Source: Atherix ibis (lineage: Eukaryota > Arthropoda > Insecta > Diptera > Athericidae). Taken from it: DNA of 64,000 nt. How positions within the stretch are numbered: position 1 is the first letter of the stretch; each line of letters starts with the position of its first letter. A program made the translations under genes and the position numbers. The DNA is taken from positions 53,478,220-53,542,219 of the forward strand of contig OY282609.1 in assembly GCA_958298945.1 (NCBI GenBank). The letters run 5' to 3'. Below the pieces are notes generated by a model. It ran no database searches and had not been told where the DNA came from. It was given only the letters and a program-made list of their open reading frames with translations. Shown here one piece after another: positions 19,964-34,900 of this stretch.

Positions 19964-22900
19964 CTAAAGAGAAAGAGAGAGAGAGAAACAGAAAGAAAGT
20001 AAAAAAAATGTAATTAAAAATACTATATTAAAAAGCTACTACACATATGATTTTTATTTAGAAAAATGGAAGCTTTTAAAGTTTTTTATTCATTTTACTT
20101 AATTGACCGACATTGTCACCTTTTCCTCCTTTTAATTTGACCCTGTCACCATAATTAATGTTCACAATTACATATAATTACTATCTCCATAATTTTGGAT
20201 TTTTTCTTATTGTTGTTGTGAGTTGGTTTTCTACTTTAAAAGGAGACTTTCCAACAATAAAAAAAAACACACCATATTTAGTTTTTTGTAACATTTAATG
20301 TCATATGGTGAAAAATTTCTGAATTTTATTCTCTTAATTCGTAGGCGGCTTAGTATCACTATTCATTTATTTATGTATAAGTATATTATTACGAGTACTT
20401 TACGTTATCTATTCCTTTTCGTTGTATTAACTCCTCTAAGCTTGGCATTCATATACTCGTGAAAAACTCTTTTAATTTAATATCTTTAATTTTTATCCCT
20501 TCCATTTATTGAGTATATAAAAATGTACACTAAAGTTAAAAATATGTCTACGAATACACTTACTTTATTTTCTCTAATGGCCAATTAAGCCATCCTGTTG
20601 TTATGCAAAAATAGGTCTCATGTGGTGCTACATGGTGTATACGATGATGTCTTCGTGGTAATATTATATGATTATTTTGAAGGAATAAAACCCATTTTGG
20701 TAAGCCCCAATACGTGTGTGACCATTTATGGATCTAGAAAAAATTTGAACAAAATAAAAATTGACTATTTTATTACAAGAAACTAACTACGTACAATACA
20801 ATAATAATTATTATTATAAATTATGTTTAAATCAAAAATTGAAAAAACTCTTTTCAATTAAACTTTTTGGAAGATACAAATTTTAAACTACAATATAAAA
20901 TTATGATTGAACTTTCTATTTGAGAAAATTTCTATTCAAAACGTACACAATCTTATATGAAAACAAGGAGAATTCGAGATTCTTTACGCAATAGTATGAG
21001 CTTCAGAAAAAATCCGTAATATGAAAATGATTTCCATTGTCGGGGCCGTGGGGAAGGGAGGTATTTATAATAGTTTTAACTTAAATTTGGAAATGATAAT
21101 TAGCATATTATAACTCAATCTGATTTGGGATTTTTTAAGGTAAAGAGAGGTGGAGCGTTTTCTACAAGTACCAATTAGGATTGTGCCTACCGAGGAAGTC
21201 CAACTTCCTGCCTCGACACACCTTAATGCGGATATTTTTTATATAATTAAATAGCTTATCAGTAAGACAAGAAGAAAATATAAACTGTGAATCATGTCGA
21301 AATTATCTATGACATTGATATTTATTGATAAAAAAAAACCGCTGAGAAGGATATTATTTTGAGAAAATCAAAGTTGAACACATATTTTATGTTCACGGCA
21401 CGTACAAATATATATAATTTAAAATACTTTATTAATAAACAAAGTTACTTCTTGTTAAATATTAAATATTGTTTAGTCGAAAAAGTTCATGGCGTTTTTT
21501 GATTAAAATAGAGACACTTAAATCAGAGTATTAAAATCAATTTATTTAAAACTAAGATTCTCTATTATAGGTAGACAATATTTTGCTTTTTTGAGGTAGA
21601 GCTTGATTCCCTTAAGAGAGTCCCGCAAAGATCAAAACAAGTGATAGTCTTAGAATGCTATATCTGGGCTATGTGGTGGACTCATCAAAGATGCACGTGG
21701 TCGAGCCTTATCATGGTGGAAGACGACAGCCTTCCTATTGATAAATTCTGACCGTTTTGTCCCAACCACTTCGTGATCTCTTGAGCTGCTCATAGTACAG
21801 TAGAGAATTAACAGTTTAACCGAACGGTAGCAGTTCATAATTAACAATTCGCTTCTAGGCCCACCATACACACAGTATAACCGTGGCTTTGAAATTGTTT
21901 TTGATCATTCATCTCTCTTTTTTCATGATCTCCTTCGAACGATATTCTCGTATTTTAACAATTTTTCATCGCCAGTTATGATTCTCTTCAGAAATGGCTC
22001 AATTTAGCAACGTTTCGCAGATGCTAACACGCTCCATCTGGGTTTTCACATAAATTCGTGATGCATCCAAGCATTGAGTTTGTTTTTAAACCCTGTCTTT
22101 CATGAATGGCTTAAAACGGTTTGATAATGAAGGTTTATTTCATAAGCTATGTCATGGTAATTAGCCACCCAGAACGGGGTTCATCTTTGACATCTCAACT
22201 TCCAGAAGGAAAGCAACCCAACCATTTGCTTGCTACTGATTTTGATATAGCACCTTCACCATAAACACCAGAAATATTTCACTATAAATACAAAAAAAAA
22301 CATTCATTTCAACTTGAATAACTTTTGATATATTACAAGTGTCACCTTATCTAAAGTTGTTACAATACGGCTAGGGGTTACTGAGTTATTTGCTTTTAAA
22401 TCCATCTGTCAGAAAATGCCACGAACTTTTTCAACTAATATTTAGTACTAATTATATATAATAAATAGTAGAGTATATAAAACTCACCTGATTTGTCATA
22501 GCTACAAAAATCGAACATAAAAATAGGTATGCACTCCATGCAAAGTCCTGTTGAATTTCTAGATGAGTCTTTGTTAAAAAATTATGAGCAAGTACAGCTA
22601 ATATTGGTAAGGCAACCATAAAATTATCACCATTTGTTTCTACAAAGTCATGTCTTGTTATTGATGTTGGATCAATATGGTGTTCACGGAATGGTCGAAT
22701 AAAATTCTATTAAAATAGAAAAAAATATATTTTTTATATAAAATTCTATATGTCTAAATTTAATATGAAATCTTTTTAATCTAGAACTAAATATTGTTAA
22801 TAGACTATCGTTTATTACAAGTAGTTTTTATTACAATATATTTCAAAAACCTATAGAAATAGAAAGTTGTGCCAAACATTCTGAACATACTATAAGTTAT

Positions 22901-25900
22901 GATTACGGGATACAAGCTTAGTTAATTTTAGTTTTATTTATATAAAAATGGACATAACAAATTGGTTGGGGTTATTTTTTCAATAATCAATAGTGACAGA
23001 TTTTAGAGCAAAAAAAATGTAACTTAAGTTCCCTTAACGGTTTCTTGTGGGAAAAGTTCAAAATATATATTACATTAGTTATTAATAATTATAATTTAAA
23101 AAAAAATTAGTTTTTGTTTTACCTTTCCAATCAATGGTAGCTCAACAGATCCCCAAGTATCGGCTGCCCAATGAACTAGTCCAGAACCAAAATCTGCTGT
23201 TATTATACCACAGAATGCGGCCACAAACGCAACACTTATACGTTCCGTGCGAAAATGTTTTATTATTAAAATTAAATTAAGGATCATTAAGGCAATACAA
23301 GAATAAACGCAGATTATTTCTTGTGCGCGTTTTCCTGTAATAGACAGGAGAGAAAAATATTTTTTTTTATTCTGATTTAAAACAAATATTATAAAAAAAC
23401 ATAACATAATCAAAATGTATAAATAAAATCAAATTACAACTACGCATATAAATACTATTCTTATAAGAGTATCATTTTTAATTTGAGTTCTTTTTTTTAT
23501 TAAGTTTTTATTAATACACGTAATAAGTTTTCGGAAATATTATTAAATTGATAAAAAGAATTTTTTTTTCTGTCTAAGAATATATATATTGTATATATGT
23601 ATATATAGGTTTTCAATAAGTACAAATACAGCTATTAGGGAGAAAAACATTCCCTTAACTTTTTCCTCTTCATAACACATCCCTCCGCTCCCCAAAAAGT
23701 AGTTCGACAAATTAAAAGAGCAAAAAACGGACTTACACATTTTATTTTAGATTTTCGTGTTGTGGCGTTTCTATGACATGCACGATATGTTAACCATAAT
23801 CATAGAAAAGGGATGGAAAAGGGGCAGAAATAGCATAATATTTGTTGTATTTTTTTTTCATATTAAAATCACTCTTACACGTTTTTTCCAACTCTTCTAA
23901 ATAGTATTAGTTGTACACTCTTACTTTCATTTTGGCTTTCATCTAGAAATATTGGCGTCTCAATGTTGGCGCCAGTTATTCTACGATTTCGATTTCACTT
24001 CCATATCGATAAATACGAAAATGAATTGGTATGGTGGAATTAGTATTAAAGGTAACAGGAGCTCTTTATAAATATAAGTTTATGTTAATAAGTTAAATGG
24101 GCACAACTAAATACTCGTTCGCATACAAATTGAAACTTGTATGCGAACGAGTATTTAGTTGTGCCCATTTTCCGTAGCAATAATTTCCTGAACTTGGATA
24201 GTAATTACTAAAACAACATATTATTATTACGAGTATTATTATTATTGTTATTTTAGGACAATTTCTAATTATACTGTCAACTATATATGTACAATTTTGT
24301 GATTTTATAAAACATATATAAATGACATAAACTTCATGATCTACACGTATGTGTAATAATCAATTAGATAAAAACGAAATTATATCTTAAGTAAAATTGA
24401 TAATTTTTTTACATTATTTTAATGTGCTGATTTTGAATAAAATATACTGCCTATAATGTCTACAGAATACTAAATACATACGTATTTTTACACTCCAATT
24501 ACAACTTATATAGATGATTTAGCTATATTATTATACTATAAATATCCTCTTACTCTTCCCAATATATAACAAAAGTATATCCTCAAATTTCAACTGTAAA
24601 CAAAAAAGTGTCAATATAACTTTTACACTTCGCCATAAATTGTGTCCCTTTGTTAATCTTAATAGCATCATAATTATCCAAAGAAAGCAGATGCATTTTT
24701 TTAGGATTATATCTTAACAAAGAATTATTCTCGAACCTCCACTAACAATACTAGAAAAGATCCGATCTTTCAAATAAAAAAAATACAAACAAAAAAAATT
24801 ACTAATTTACAGTAAACTACTTTTCAATAATACTGTCCTCAAAACTATTTAGTCGTACAGATTCGAATTTTTGAACTCTACCAAATCTGCTAAATTCAAT
24901 CGTAACAAAACCCTCTCTGTAATAATGTGAAAAATTGTGATGTCCACGTTCACTTTTACTCATTATAAAAACTTTCTCGGTATCTACCCAGTCATTCCAA
25001 CGCCATGAACTCTTGCTCGTTATAAAAAGTTTCCTGGTCCCTCCTGAAATAAAGTAACACTGATCGATAATATACCTCCTAGAATAAAGTAACACTGATA
25101 TACGCATACTCCTATATTTTAATAATTGTTAATTCAAAATAAATATAAAAATTTGCTTGTTATAATAATAGTATTGCCAGTCCTCGTGTATTCTTCGAAA
25201 ATTTGGGTTTTCAGTTAAAGCCATTGCAAACTCTTGTGCGCTCTCTATGTGACAATGAACAACTTGTTTGTTTTTTAACTTTTAACAGATATCTACAACT
25301 GCAACATAGTAACAAGCAGATTTATATAATAGTAATAATGAACTTGAATGATTATGGGAAGTCGAAGTTTCTCCTGCTAGCGTTTGCTTATGTTAATGCT
25401 CAGTATTTTAATAAATTACACGACCAGTCACGCAATTTGAGGGAGTACTTTTGATTTAATGCATTCGATTTGCTGGGAATTGGAAGGTTTGATAGGACCG
25501 TAGAGTTGTAGTTCATAAATCCATATTGGTTTCAGTAGAGCATTGTATAAAACTAGTCCTTTGATTTAGCAGGCCTAGACCGGACTCCCGCCGTTGATGA
25601 TTATTGTTATAATAATTGTAAATGCTAAATAAAACTTAAACAAAAAATTGAATTTTTCTAAATTTGAGATATAACAATATTTTTATACTGAAAATTTAAT
25701 ATTTACAAAATTTTGCTTATCTAGTAAGACTATTTTATATAAAAATCACTTATTTAATTGAACTATTTTAATATTAATTCATATTATTTTTCAAAGATAA
25801 TTTTTGAGAATAAGGTACCTTAATCAGAATGGACAATGGCGGAAAATAAATGTAAATCAACTACAAAACGTACGTTATAATTAAGAATATTCCCATAAAT

Positions 25901-28900
25901 TTTAGCTTTGATAAAAATTGTTTATTTCTGAACTAGTTTTCTTACAGCGCCAGTTTTTATTTCATTTATTATTTATGGTCAGATATATTATTTTTTAAAA
26001 TATGTTCGTATGTTCTTTTATTCAAATCCATGCCTGCTTAATGCCGAAAACTTGCTCAATTAAAAATCGTTTTAATTTGAATGAGGAGTTATGAGGACTC
26101 ATAAGATGTAACTATACCATGTGTATATCATCTTAATATCCAACAGTGTAAATAGTATCCTTTTTTAATATCAAATAGTCCCTATTGATTATTGTAGAAA
26201 TATTTTTGAATAATATATTTTATATAATTTTAGAACCATATTCGGTATATTTGGTTAGCCAAAAGTTCGTGCGAATATTATATACTAACTTTGGTTTGCC
26301 AGAATTTTTCCAAGATCAATTCCTTTTTATATAATTAAAGAGGTTTTATTTATTATCTCAATATTTTTTATATGATCATGAGGACGATAAAAGAAGAGAG
26401 TTTTGTTAATGATACGATTATAGCAATAAGATAATTGGGAATGAAACTTTTTATAACGAAAAGAACATAAATAATGAACAAAGGAAAATCTCCTCAGGGC
26501 TTTCGATTCGGTGATGCATACCATAATGTGGAAAAAACTGTACCAGGCTGGAGTCAGCGCATCCCTTATCAGGGTCCTCCAGGATTTCTATAAAAAGGCT
26601 ACTATGAGGGTCAAGGTCAACCACGTAGAAAAAACCGAAGAAATAAACGTCACGCAGGGCGTCCTCCAAGGGGACTCATTCAGCCCCCTACTATTTTCGC
26701 TCGTCTTACACGACTTGGTGTCCTTTTTTCTCAGCAGAGGTCACAGGGACATCGTCACGAAGATCCTCCTGCTTCTTTTTGCTGACGACCTGGTGCTTAT
26801 GGCGAAATCTATCATCGAACTTCAATACATGTTGGACACCCTCTCCGAGTACTGTGAACTCAACCACCTGGAGGTCAACACTTCGAAGACCAAAATTCTT
26901 ATTTGTCAAAAAGCAGGAAGAGCCAAGATCTACAGACCAATAAAATACCGTGGAAAACCACTGGAGATTGTCAAGAGATATACCTACCTCGGAGTCCCCT
27001 TCACCACATCGGGCCTGTTCAACGAGGCTGCCAGTCACTCGGTAACCAAAGCGAGAGTTGCACTGGGAACCGTGTGGAAGACGTACATGGCGGCCAAAAT
27101 ATCTTCGTAGGAATCAAGAAACAAACTTTTCGATGGAGTGGTGTCCTCTACTCTACTTTACGGCTCTGGTATTTGGGGACTGCGGCATAAAGAAGATCTA
27201 CGAGGATAAAGTCCAAAACAACTACCATCGTAGTGTACTAGAACTGCCACGAAACACACCAGGATACATGCTACGCCTTGAAACTGGCATGACGAGACTG
27301 AGCGACAACGTACTGATCGGGGCTTCCAAATTTTGGTTCAAGGTCAAAAACATGGAGGATCAAAGATACCCCAAGATTTGTCTAAAAAGACTACTACTAT
27401 AGGAAGGGTCACCTAATAATATTGTTAAATACAACTGGGCCTCTCTCATGCACCAACACTTTTCGGAACTGGGATGGGAAGCAGTATGGGAAAATCAACT
27501 CGGCTGGAGCAACCTCCGCGAGGCACTGATAACCCACACACACAACGAAGACGTACACAGAACTCGAAACTCGAGCTACAACCCAACATACAGGCTTATA
27601 AAAAACCTTGACGTTCCTTACTGTGAGAAATATCTATCCCTAAATATTCCCATTCACTGCACACGAATTCTAGCCCAATTGAGGCTCTCGGGTTTTGAAA
27701 GAATTTATTTCAAGTTCAAAAATAACAAATACAGTTTCCCAACAACCGAACTATGCACGCTCTGCAGTAAATATGTGCCCGAGTCACTGGAACACTTTAT
27801 CTGGGAATGCCCAGTTTACACGGACTTTAGAATCGATTGTCTTTCCCAAAACTTGTACCATGACTTATTTCTAATAGATACAGAACAGGATTGTAAAATG
27901 TTATATAAGTTTATCACTTGCTGCCTAAAAACAAGATCTTTCTTACTGTTCGAATAACTTTTAATGTAGATATTGAACTGTCAAATTTAATTTAAAATTT
28001 AATTTAAAAGTTCAGTTTTTTTTTACTGTATAAGATCTGAGTTCAAAAAGGGTGTATTGTTATTAATTATCTTAATGTAATATATAACACTGCAGGTTAA
28101 ATCTGCCACTCTACCTACACATGCAATATGTGCCAAATGAATTGCAAACTATAAGATAGCAGATTCTATCTATTAAATTTGTATAATGCTAAACACCAAA
28201 ATATGTACAAAATTAAGGCGCCCTAGGAGCCCTTGTAATAGGTTCTGTATAACCTTGATGCAATAAACATTATTATTATTATTATAATGAACAAAGGAAA
28301 TAAAGGATGAATATATTTGTCATGAACAAAGGATGAATATATTTGTTAAGAATATAGAATGGAGCATTAACGATTTTTCTGAGAATTTTGTATTAAAATA
28401 ATTGGATTCGAGAGGATATGGAATGCTTAATAGATTTCCAAAGTTAAATTCCATATATCCAGGTATAAACATTATATAAATATCGGCAGGGATATGTTTT
28501 TAAAATAAGGAAGTATTGGAAACGAAATGAATCTCTTAAGATTTTGCAAGCAATTTAGGATTTGATATGCGATCAAAGTCGTGTAATATTGACTAAAAAC
28601 ACGCATTTTACTTCAAAAGCGGATGCAATTTATTCAACTATGCATTGAAATTGCCAAATTTTATTGTTCATTTAAATATTCAGTAATTTAATTATGAAAA
28701 AAAAATATAATTTTTAATTAGTGTGTAACATAAATTATTCTTGAATCCTTAACAAAAGACACACTCATTCACCACTGATTGAGGCTCCGATCTCTGCTAT
28801 TTTATTTTATAGCAACTTTCACTATTTCGAGTATAAAAAAAATATTTTTTCCACAATAATTATTATAAATTGTTTTCATGTATTTTATATTAGATGAAAT

Positions 28901-31900
28901 ATTATTGAGAATATTTTTTGGCAATTCATATAGACGTTTTACATATCGATTAAAGCGGGATAATATCTACAAAATCCGTAGAAGCAATATAATTTTTTCT
29001 TACCATTAGTTTTTTATATATGTACACTCATTTAGGGCTGATTGTATAAGTCTACAAATAGAAATAAAAACAGAAATTGAAATCGAAACAAAATGTTCGT
29101 ATGTTATGTGGAAGATTAAAGTTCAAGGAGCCTAATCCTTCCTGTAGAGTTCTTCTAATTATAGACATTTGTACCTTTTCAGAATTTTATATTTATTTGT
29201 TCGATACTAAAAATAGAAACTGAACAAAAGTAGTCCTTTCACAATAAAGGAGAATGACTTAGATTCAGAAAACTCCCTTCAAGGTTAAACCAATGTCTTC
29301 AGTGTATTACCCTAATGGCCCAATCTCTGCCTACATCAACAATGAAAGTCTATCCGCAATCACTAGTAGTAATTCATATAGTGTATATACAAATACATTC
29401 AGTGGATACCCCCAATTTTAGACTTGGGTAACCAATATTATTGGTAATTTCAGCAAATAGCAGATGTATCGTTTGCGTGACTGTAAATCGATATTTTTGA
29501 CTTTGGACTCAAAATACCAAACTAAGCAGCAGGTTAATGTCCTCTACCAGTTTACTTTCGAGGTGACCATACGTGTATATCATTTTTTTTTTAGGCTACG
29601 TAGCACGTGCACTTGTATTTCTTTGCAAATTAAAATATTACGTTTGATGTTTTTTATTATTCAGTTTTGTGCATCGGAAAAAAATCCTATTTTAGGGAAT
29701 TCATTACGAAAATTCATCGACAAAACTTTGTAGTGGCGGCTAATAAGTATGACTCTATATACTATAAGGCTTCCCTCATATGGTATTATCCTTCCTATAG
29801 TTCAGCTTACTACTCTCTGGCTTATCGTGCAAATATTTTACTTTGGTTCCATTTACAATTTTTAGCATTTTAGTATTTTTGAATGCTTTTCCATTTTGTA
29901 TACAATATTTATGATTATTTGAAATTTTGCCATCCTCTTTAGCAAAGTAAGTATTGGGTTGTTCGTAATTTCATTGTTAGGAAAGTAATTTGAAAGGCGA
30001 TTTTCTTATAGTGAATTAATATTTTATTCAATTAAATATTGTCCAGTCGGATACAATACCCTTTGCCATCTTTCTCGTAGTAGCATGATTCCACGCTTAT
30101 AAAAATTTTGTTCTTTGCTGGCAAAAAACTGATCCAAGTGATTTTTGACCTCCTCATTTGAATTAAACGTTTTACCGTCTAAAAAATTTTGCTGAGACCG
30201 GAACAAATGATAATCGGAAGGTGCTAGGTCTGGAGAGTATGGTGAGTGTGGCAGTATATCCCAACCAAGCTCTAAAAGCTTTTGCCGAGTGGTCAAACTT
30301 TCATTACCCTGTTAGAACACTTTACTTTTCCTATTGACCAATTCTGGCCTTTTTTCTTTAAGTGAATCATTCAATTTGTCCAACTGATGACAGTACACTT
30401 CAGAATTGATCGTTGTGTTGCTCGGTAGAGGCTCAAAATAAACGATTCCTTTGAAATCCCCCCAAACAGAAAGCATAACCTTATTTTTTTATGAATATTG
30501 AAGTGCTTTAAGCCGGTTCATCTTTTCTACTCCAGGATCTTTTGCGCTTAACATTATTGTAGACGACCCATTTCTCGTCTGCACTAATGATACGCTTCAA
30601 AAATAGATCATTTTCTTGGCGTTTGAGAAGCAAATTACAAACGTCAATGCGACGGCACAAATTTTTTTCCGTAAGAAGATGAGCAACCCAGATGGGGTTT
30701 GAGAAGCAAATTACAAACGTCAATGCGACGGCACAAATTTTTTTCTGTAAGAAGATGAGCTACTTTGAGATTAAACCTAGCTGTTTCAAAAGATCATGAA
30801 CGGTCGAATTCGATAAATTTAATCTCTCAGCGATCTCGCGGGTTGTTATTCCTCCGTTTGCATCAATTTATGCCTTTATTGTGTCTTCATCAGCTTCAAC
30901 TGGCCTTCCAGAACGTGGTGCATCTTCGAGATCAACATTTCCGGATCGAAATTTTGCCAACCAGCTTTGGTACTGGCTCTAACTTAACACATTTTCTCCA
31001 TACACATCGGATAATTTTTTTCTTCCTTGAACAGCATTTTTATCTTTTCTATATTAAAAAAGTAAAATATGCCGAAAATGCTGTTTTCAACCAAAAATTC
31101 CTGTGCAGAATCAATCGAATTGCATTTTTCACAAGCATTCCTAGCTATGTCAGCTGTCAAAATACATATGATTATGCAGCTTAAGTGTGAAGTTGGCTGT
31201 GAAAAAATGCAATTAAGTTCTCTGTTGGGAAAAAAAGAAATTACTTTCCGAACAACCCAATATATGCGAAATATTTTAATAAATTACTATTTATTATTTT
31301 TATAATAATAAAAAATAATGTGAAGTTACGTAAATCAATAAAAAAAAATCTTGGTGAATGTCTTGGTTGTGACAAATATTTTTTTTAATATTTTGAATTT
31401 TGTATAATTATTGACTTAAATAGAACGTTTTTTAGTAAAATAGAAAAAGAAAATTATTTTTTCTATAGATTTTGAGTTGTATACTTTGCTTATAAAAAAA
31501 CGTGAACATTGACATGGTTTTCTTTACAATAGAAAGCAATATCCTATCCTTTTTATTAAAAAGGACAATATTTTCAAAAATTAATAAAAATATAATAATA
31601 TGATACAATCTAAAGAACACATAGGATTCCATTTGAAAAATAATAAAAAAAAGTGAATGTCCTTTAAAAGGCGTATTCATGTTTGTATAACCAAAAAAAA
31701 AACAAAAACAAATAATTATCGCCGTAGTGCTGTAGCAGAATGCTTATGATTAAAAAACAAACATAAAAATCGATTCAGAACAAGTAGTACACACGTCCCA
31801 TTCTGATTATAATTTCACTTTCAATTGATAAATTATTAAAAAATAGACACATTTGTGATTGGATAAGTTAATAATTCAATATGGAAAAAATTGATTGTTA

Positions 31901-34900
31901 GTATGAGTCATCGAAACAAAACGAAATGTGTGTCATACTCGTGTTAACAGTAATCCAAACTATTTACATGTACGTGAAGACTTGCGTAGAGTTTTGACCG
32001 ATATAGGTGTTTTATTTAAATTTAATACAAGAGTGCATTATGATTTCAAATGCAAAGAGTGTATGGTTGGTGTCCCTTGAGAAATTTATAAGAATGGCAC
32101 CAGACGATGACAAAGCTCAATTTTCCTACCAGCAACCAGTGCATGCCAGTTCTTGTATGTGTATGTATGTTTATACGAAACGGGTACTATTTAAAGTAGT
32201 TTTAGTTTGATTATTACCAACATTCCCCTGAGAGATTATTTCGAAAAGCCCTAAAGTGGTTAATATCCTTTGTAAGATCGAGACAATATGAATTATATCG
32301 AAAAACAAAGCTTCTAACTTTTTACGATAGTGTGTCACCATAATTCATCATTAAAACAAAAAGACGATAAAAACGATCCATTATTTGTAGTTATTATAAT
32401 CGAAAATTACGAATAAATTCTAACAAAAGATATTAAAAAGGAAATTTATTAATTATTCATTGGCAAGTCATATTATGGTAGTTCCTTACGACTTCACTCC
32501 AAAGACTTGAGGCTTCATTTGAAATTAGTAAAACGAAAAGTAAATTATTCGAAATCACTTAAATTTTGTATAGAATTTTCCAAATTTCTAATGCAGAATT
32601 GATTGTCGATAGTTGATTGTCAAATGGTAGGATGATTGCGTGCAAGTTAAAAAAAAAGTGTCCCGATTTTCACAATATTTTTAATGCATACTCTTCCTTA
32701 TATATTTTACTTGTGGAAGTTGATAAAATCGATTGAAATAATAGTAATTATAGTTATTCAAGTATAGTAACTACCATCGCCATTACTACAAGTACGTTAA
32801 CCGTCGCCACCGCCATCGGTGGTCACTCACCATCGCGGCTAACACTTTATGCCCGTCTAATAAGCTTGCCGAAAGGAATAAGCCCGGCTATGTAATTTCA
32901 ACTATTATTAATCAACAGGAGTTTTAGAAAATAAAAAACGAGGTTATTATTCGTTTAATGTTTACACAGTCATTCAATAGTTTGTTGCAAGTAATTTCAG
33001 CAAACATTTGTATGGAAATTTTTACACTTGGTATTTCTTTGTTGAGTTTAACGCCAGTTAGAAGTCGGCCAACATTTGGGTTTTTTCTTTGACGGGCCAA
33101 TGACTTATTTACGGATTTTTTCTATGACTGAACATAATTCCACAAAGCCAAGATAATTATTGCCATTTTCTTTAAATATCAAATCATAATTTCTAATCTA
33201 ATTACTAACAATTCGTACTAGACTTTTTTCTATATTTTTTACATTTTACTTTGTGTGATGAAAAAAAAATTATTTATGATATTAACGATGGTCAAAAATA
33301 TTATCCTTTTTTACGGACTTTTTGATAATGTACGAGGTCTGTTTAAAAAGTATCGCGGGTTTCGTATATTCGATTTTCGATTTTTTGTGGCGTTATGTTT
33401 GTACTTATATCTCTCACTTATGCCGATAAGTTCGGCCATTTTGAATGTTCAGTTAATTTTTGACAGCCGCTTTGCTTGCACGTGTTTTGGCTCGTCTTCG
33501 ATGTTTGCCCATTCCAAAAAATGTATCAAAAAATCTGTATCAAATATTGTGTGGAAAACAAAATTAATTGTGCGGACGCATTTCAAATGTTGACTGTGGC
33601 ATATGGTGAAGCTACCTTGGACCGAATCAACGTTTATCGGTGGTACAAAATGTGCTCAGAGGGCCGAGAAGATGTGAACGACGAAAGGCATACCGGACCC
33701 GGGCACGTCAACAACAGACGAAAACATTGATGAAGTGAAGAAAATAGTATTGGCCAATCGTCGAATTTGCTGAGGACTTAAAAATATTGATTGGCTCGTG
33801 CAATTCGATTTTTACCAATGATTTTGGCGTGAGACGGGTCGCCGCGAAATTCATACCAAAATTACTCAATTTTAACCAAAAATAGCATCGCATTAACATT
33901 GCTAAGGAGCTGTTGGACTCTGTCCGCGATGACCCAAATTTGCTCCAGTGGGTCATAACTGCTGACGAATCATGGGTTTATGATTATGACGTGGAAACCA
34001 AAACTCAATCATCCCAATGGAAGCTGCCGCACGAGCCAAGACTGGAAAAAGCGCCCAAGTTTGGTCGAATGTGAAGGTTTTGCGAACAGATTTAAGGGGT
34101 AGTGCATCCTGAGTTCTTGCCACAGGGTAAAACGGTCAATAAGGAATATTATCTGCAAGTTATGCGCAAGTTGCGCGAAGCAATCCGCCAGAAACGCCCG
34201 GATTTGTGGAAGAACAAAAATTGTTTTTTTTCACCATTATAACGCCCCTGCTCACGCATCGTTGCTTGTGCGAGAATTTTTGCCCAAAAACAACACACTT
34301 ATAATGCCGCAGCCACCGTTTTCCCCAGATCTGGCCCCCTGTGACTTTTTCTTGTTCCCGAAACTGAAGAGTCCCATGAAAGGACGACGCTACGCTACGA
34401 TTGAGTAGATAAAGACGGCATCGAAGGAGGAGCTGAACAAGTTCACAAGAAATGATTTTTTTCATCAAGTGCTTCGAGGATTGGAAAAAACGTTGGCAGA
34501 AGTGTATAATATCTCGTGGGGATTACTTTGAAAGGGACAAAATAGATATTCAGGAATAAATAAATAATTTTTGAAAAAACACAAAATTGGCGATACTTTT
34601 TGAACAGACCTCGTATAGTCTTTTTATTGTTGCAGTAGATCTTTTATTAAAAATAAGAATTTTTCTCTGCTCTCGAAAAGATTTATGATTAATCATCACC
34701 ATTTTTAAAGAAAACTTTTCTAATTTGTCCAAAAATAAAAACAAATCACTAAAACTTTTCATAACCCAGACTTGGATTTTATTTTTTTATTTTTTCACAT
34801 GAAGTCAAATTACCTGGACTATAAAGATTGGCTAATTCCTGTGCACCCTTGTGTTGTGGTCCCCATCTTGGTGATTTAATATCATAATTATTTGTTTCCA

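Larger units (their letters stand above)
23335..26470. other. Kua intron 2, right part: AT-rich
   Basis: No coding sequence recognised; the minus frame at 23543-23740 has no family features. It contains the perfect inverted repeat at 24095-24170 and copies of a dispersed core repeat near 24959, 25016 and 26441. Confidence 0.55.

Noticed and set aside
23543..23740. Small minus-strand frame upstream of Kua exon 3
   Set aside because: It is not in phase with a usable splice site, it is low complexity, and exon 2 joins exon 3 directly without it.
24095..24170. Pre-miRNA gene
   Set aside because: The pairing is perfect over 34 bp with an 8-nt loop, which fits a recent inverted duplication better than a processed miRNA. 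Left as an inverted repeat pending small-RNA data.
26706..27038. 110-residue minus frame
   Set aside because: Antisense to the open reverse transcriptase frame 26511-27110.
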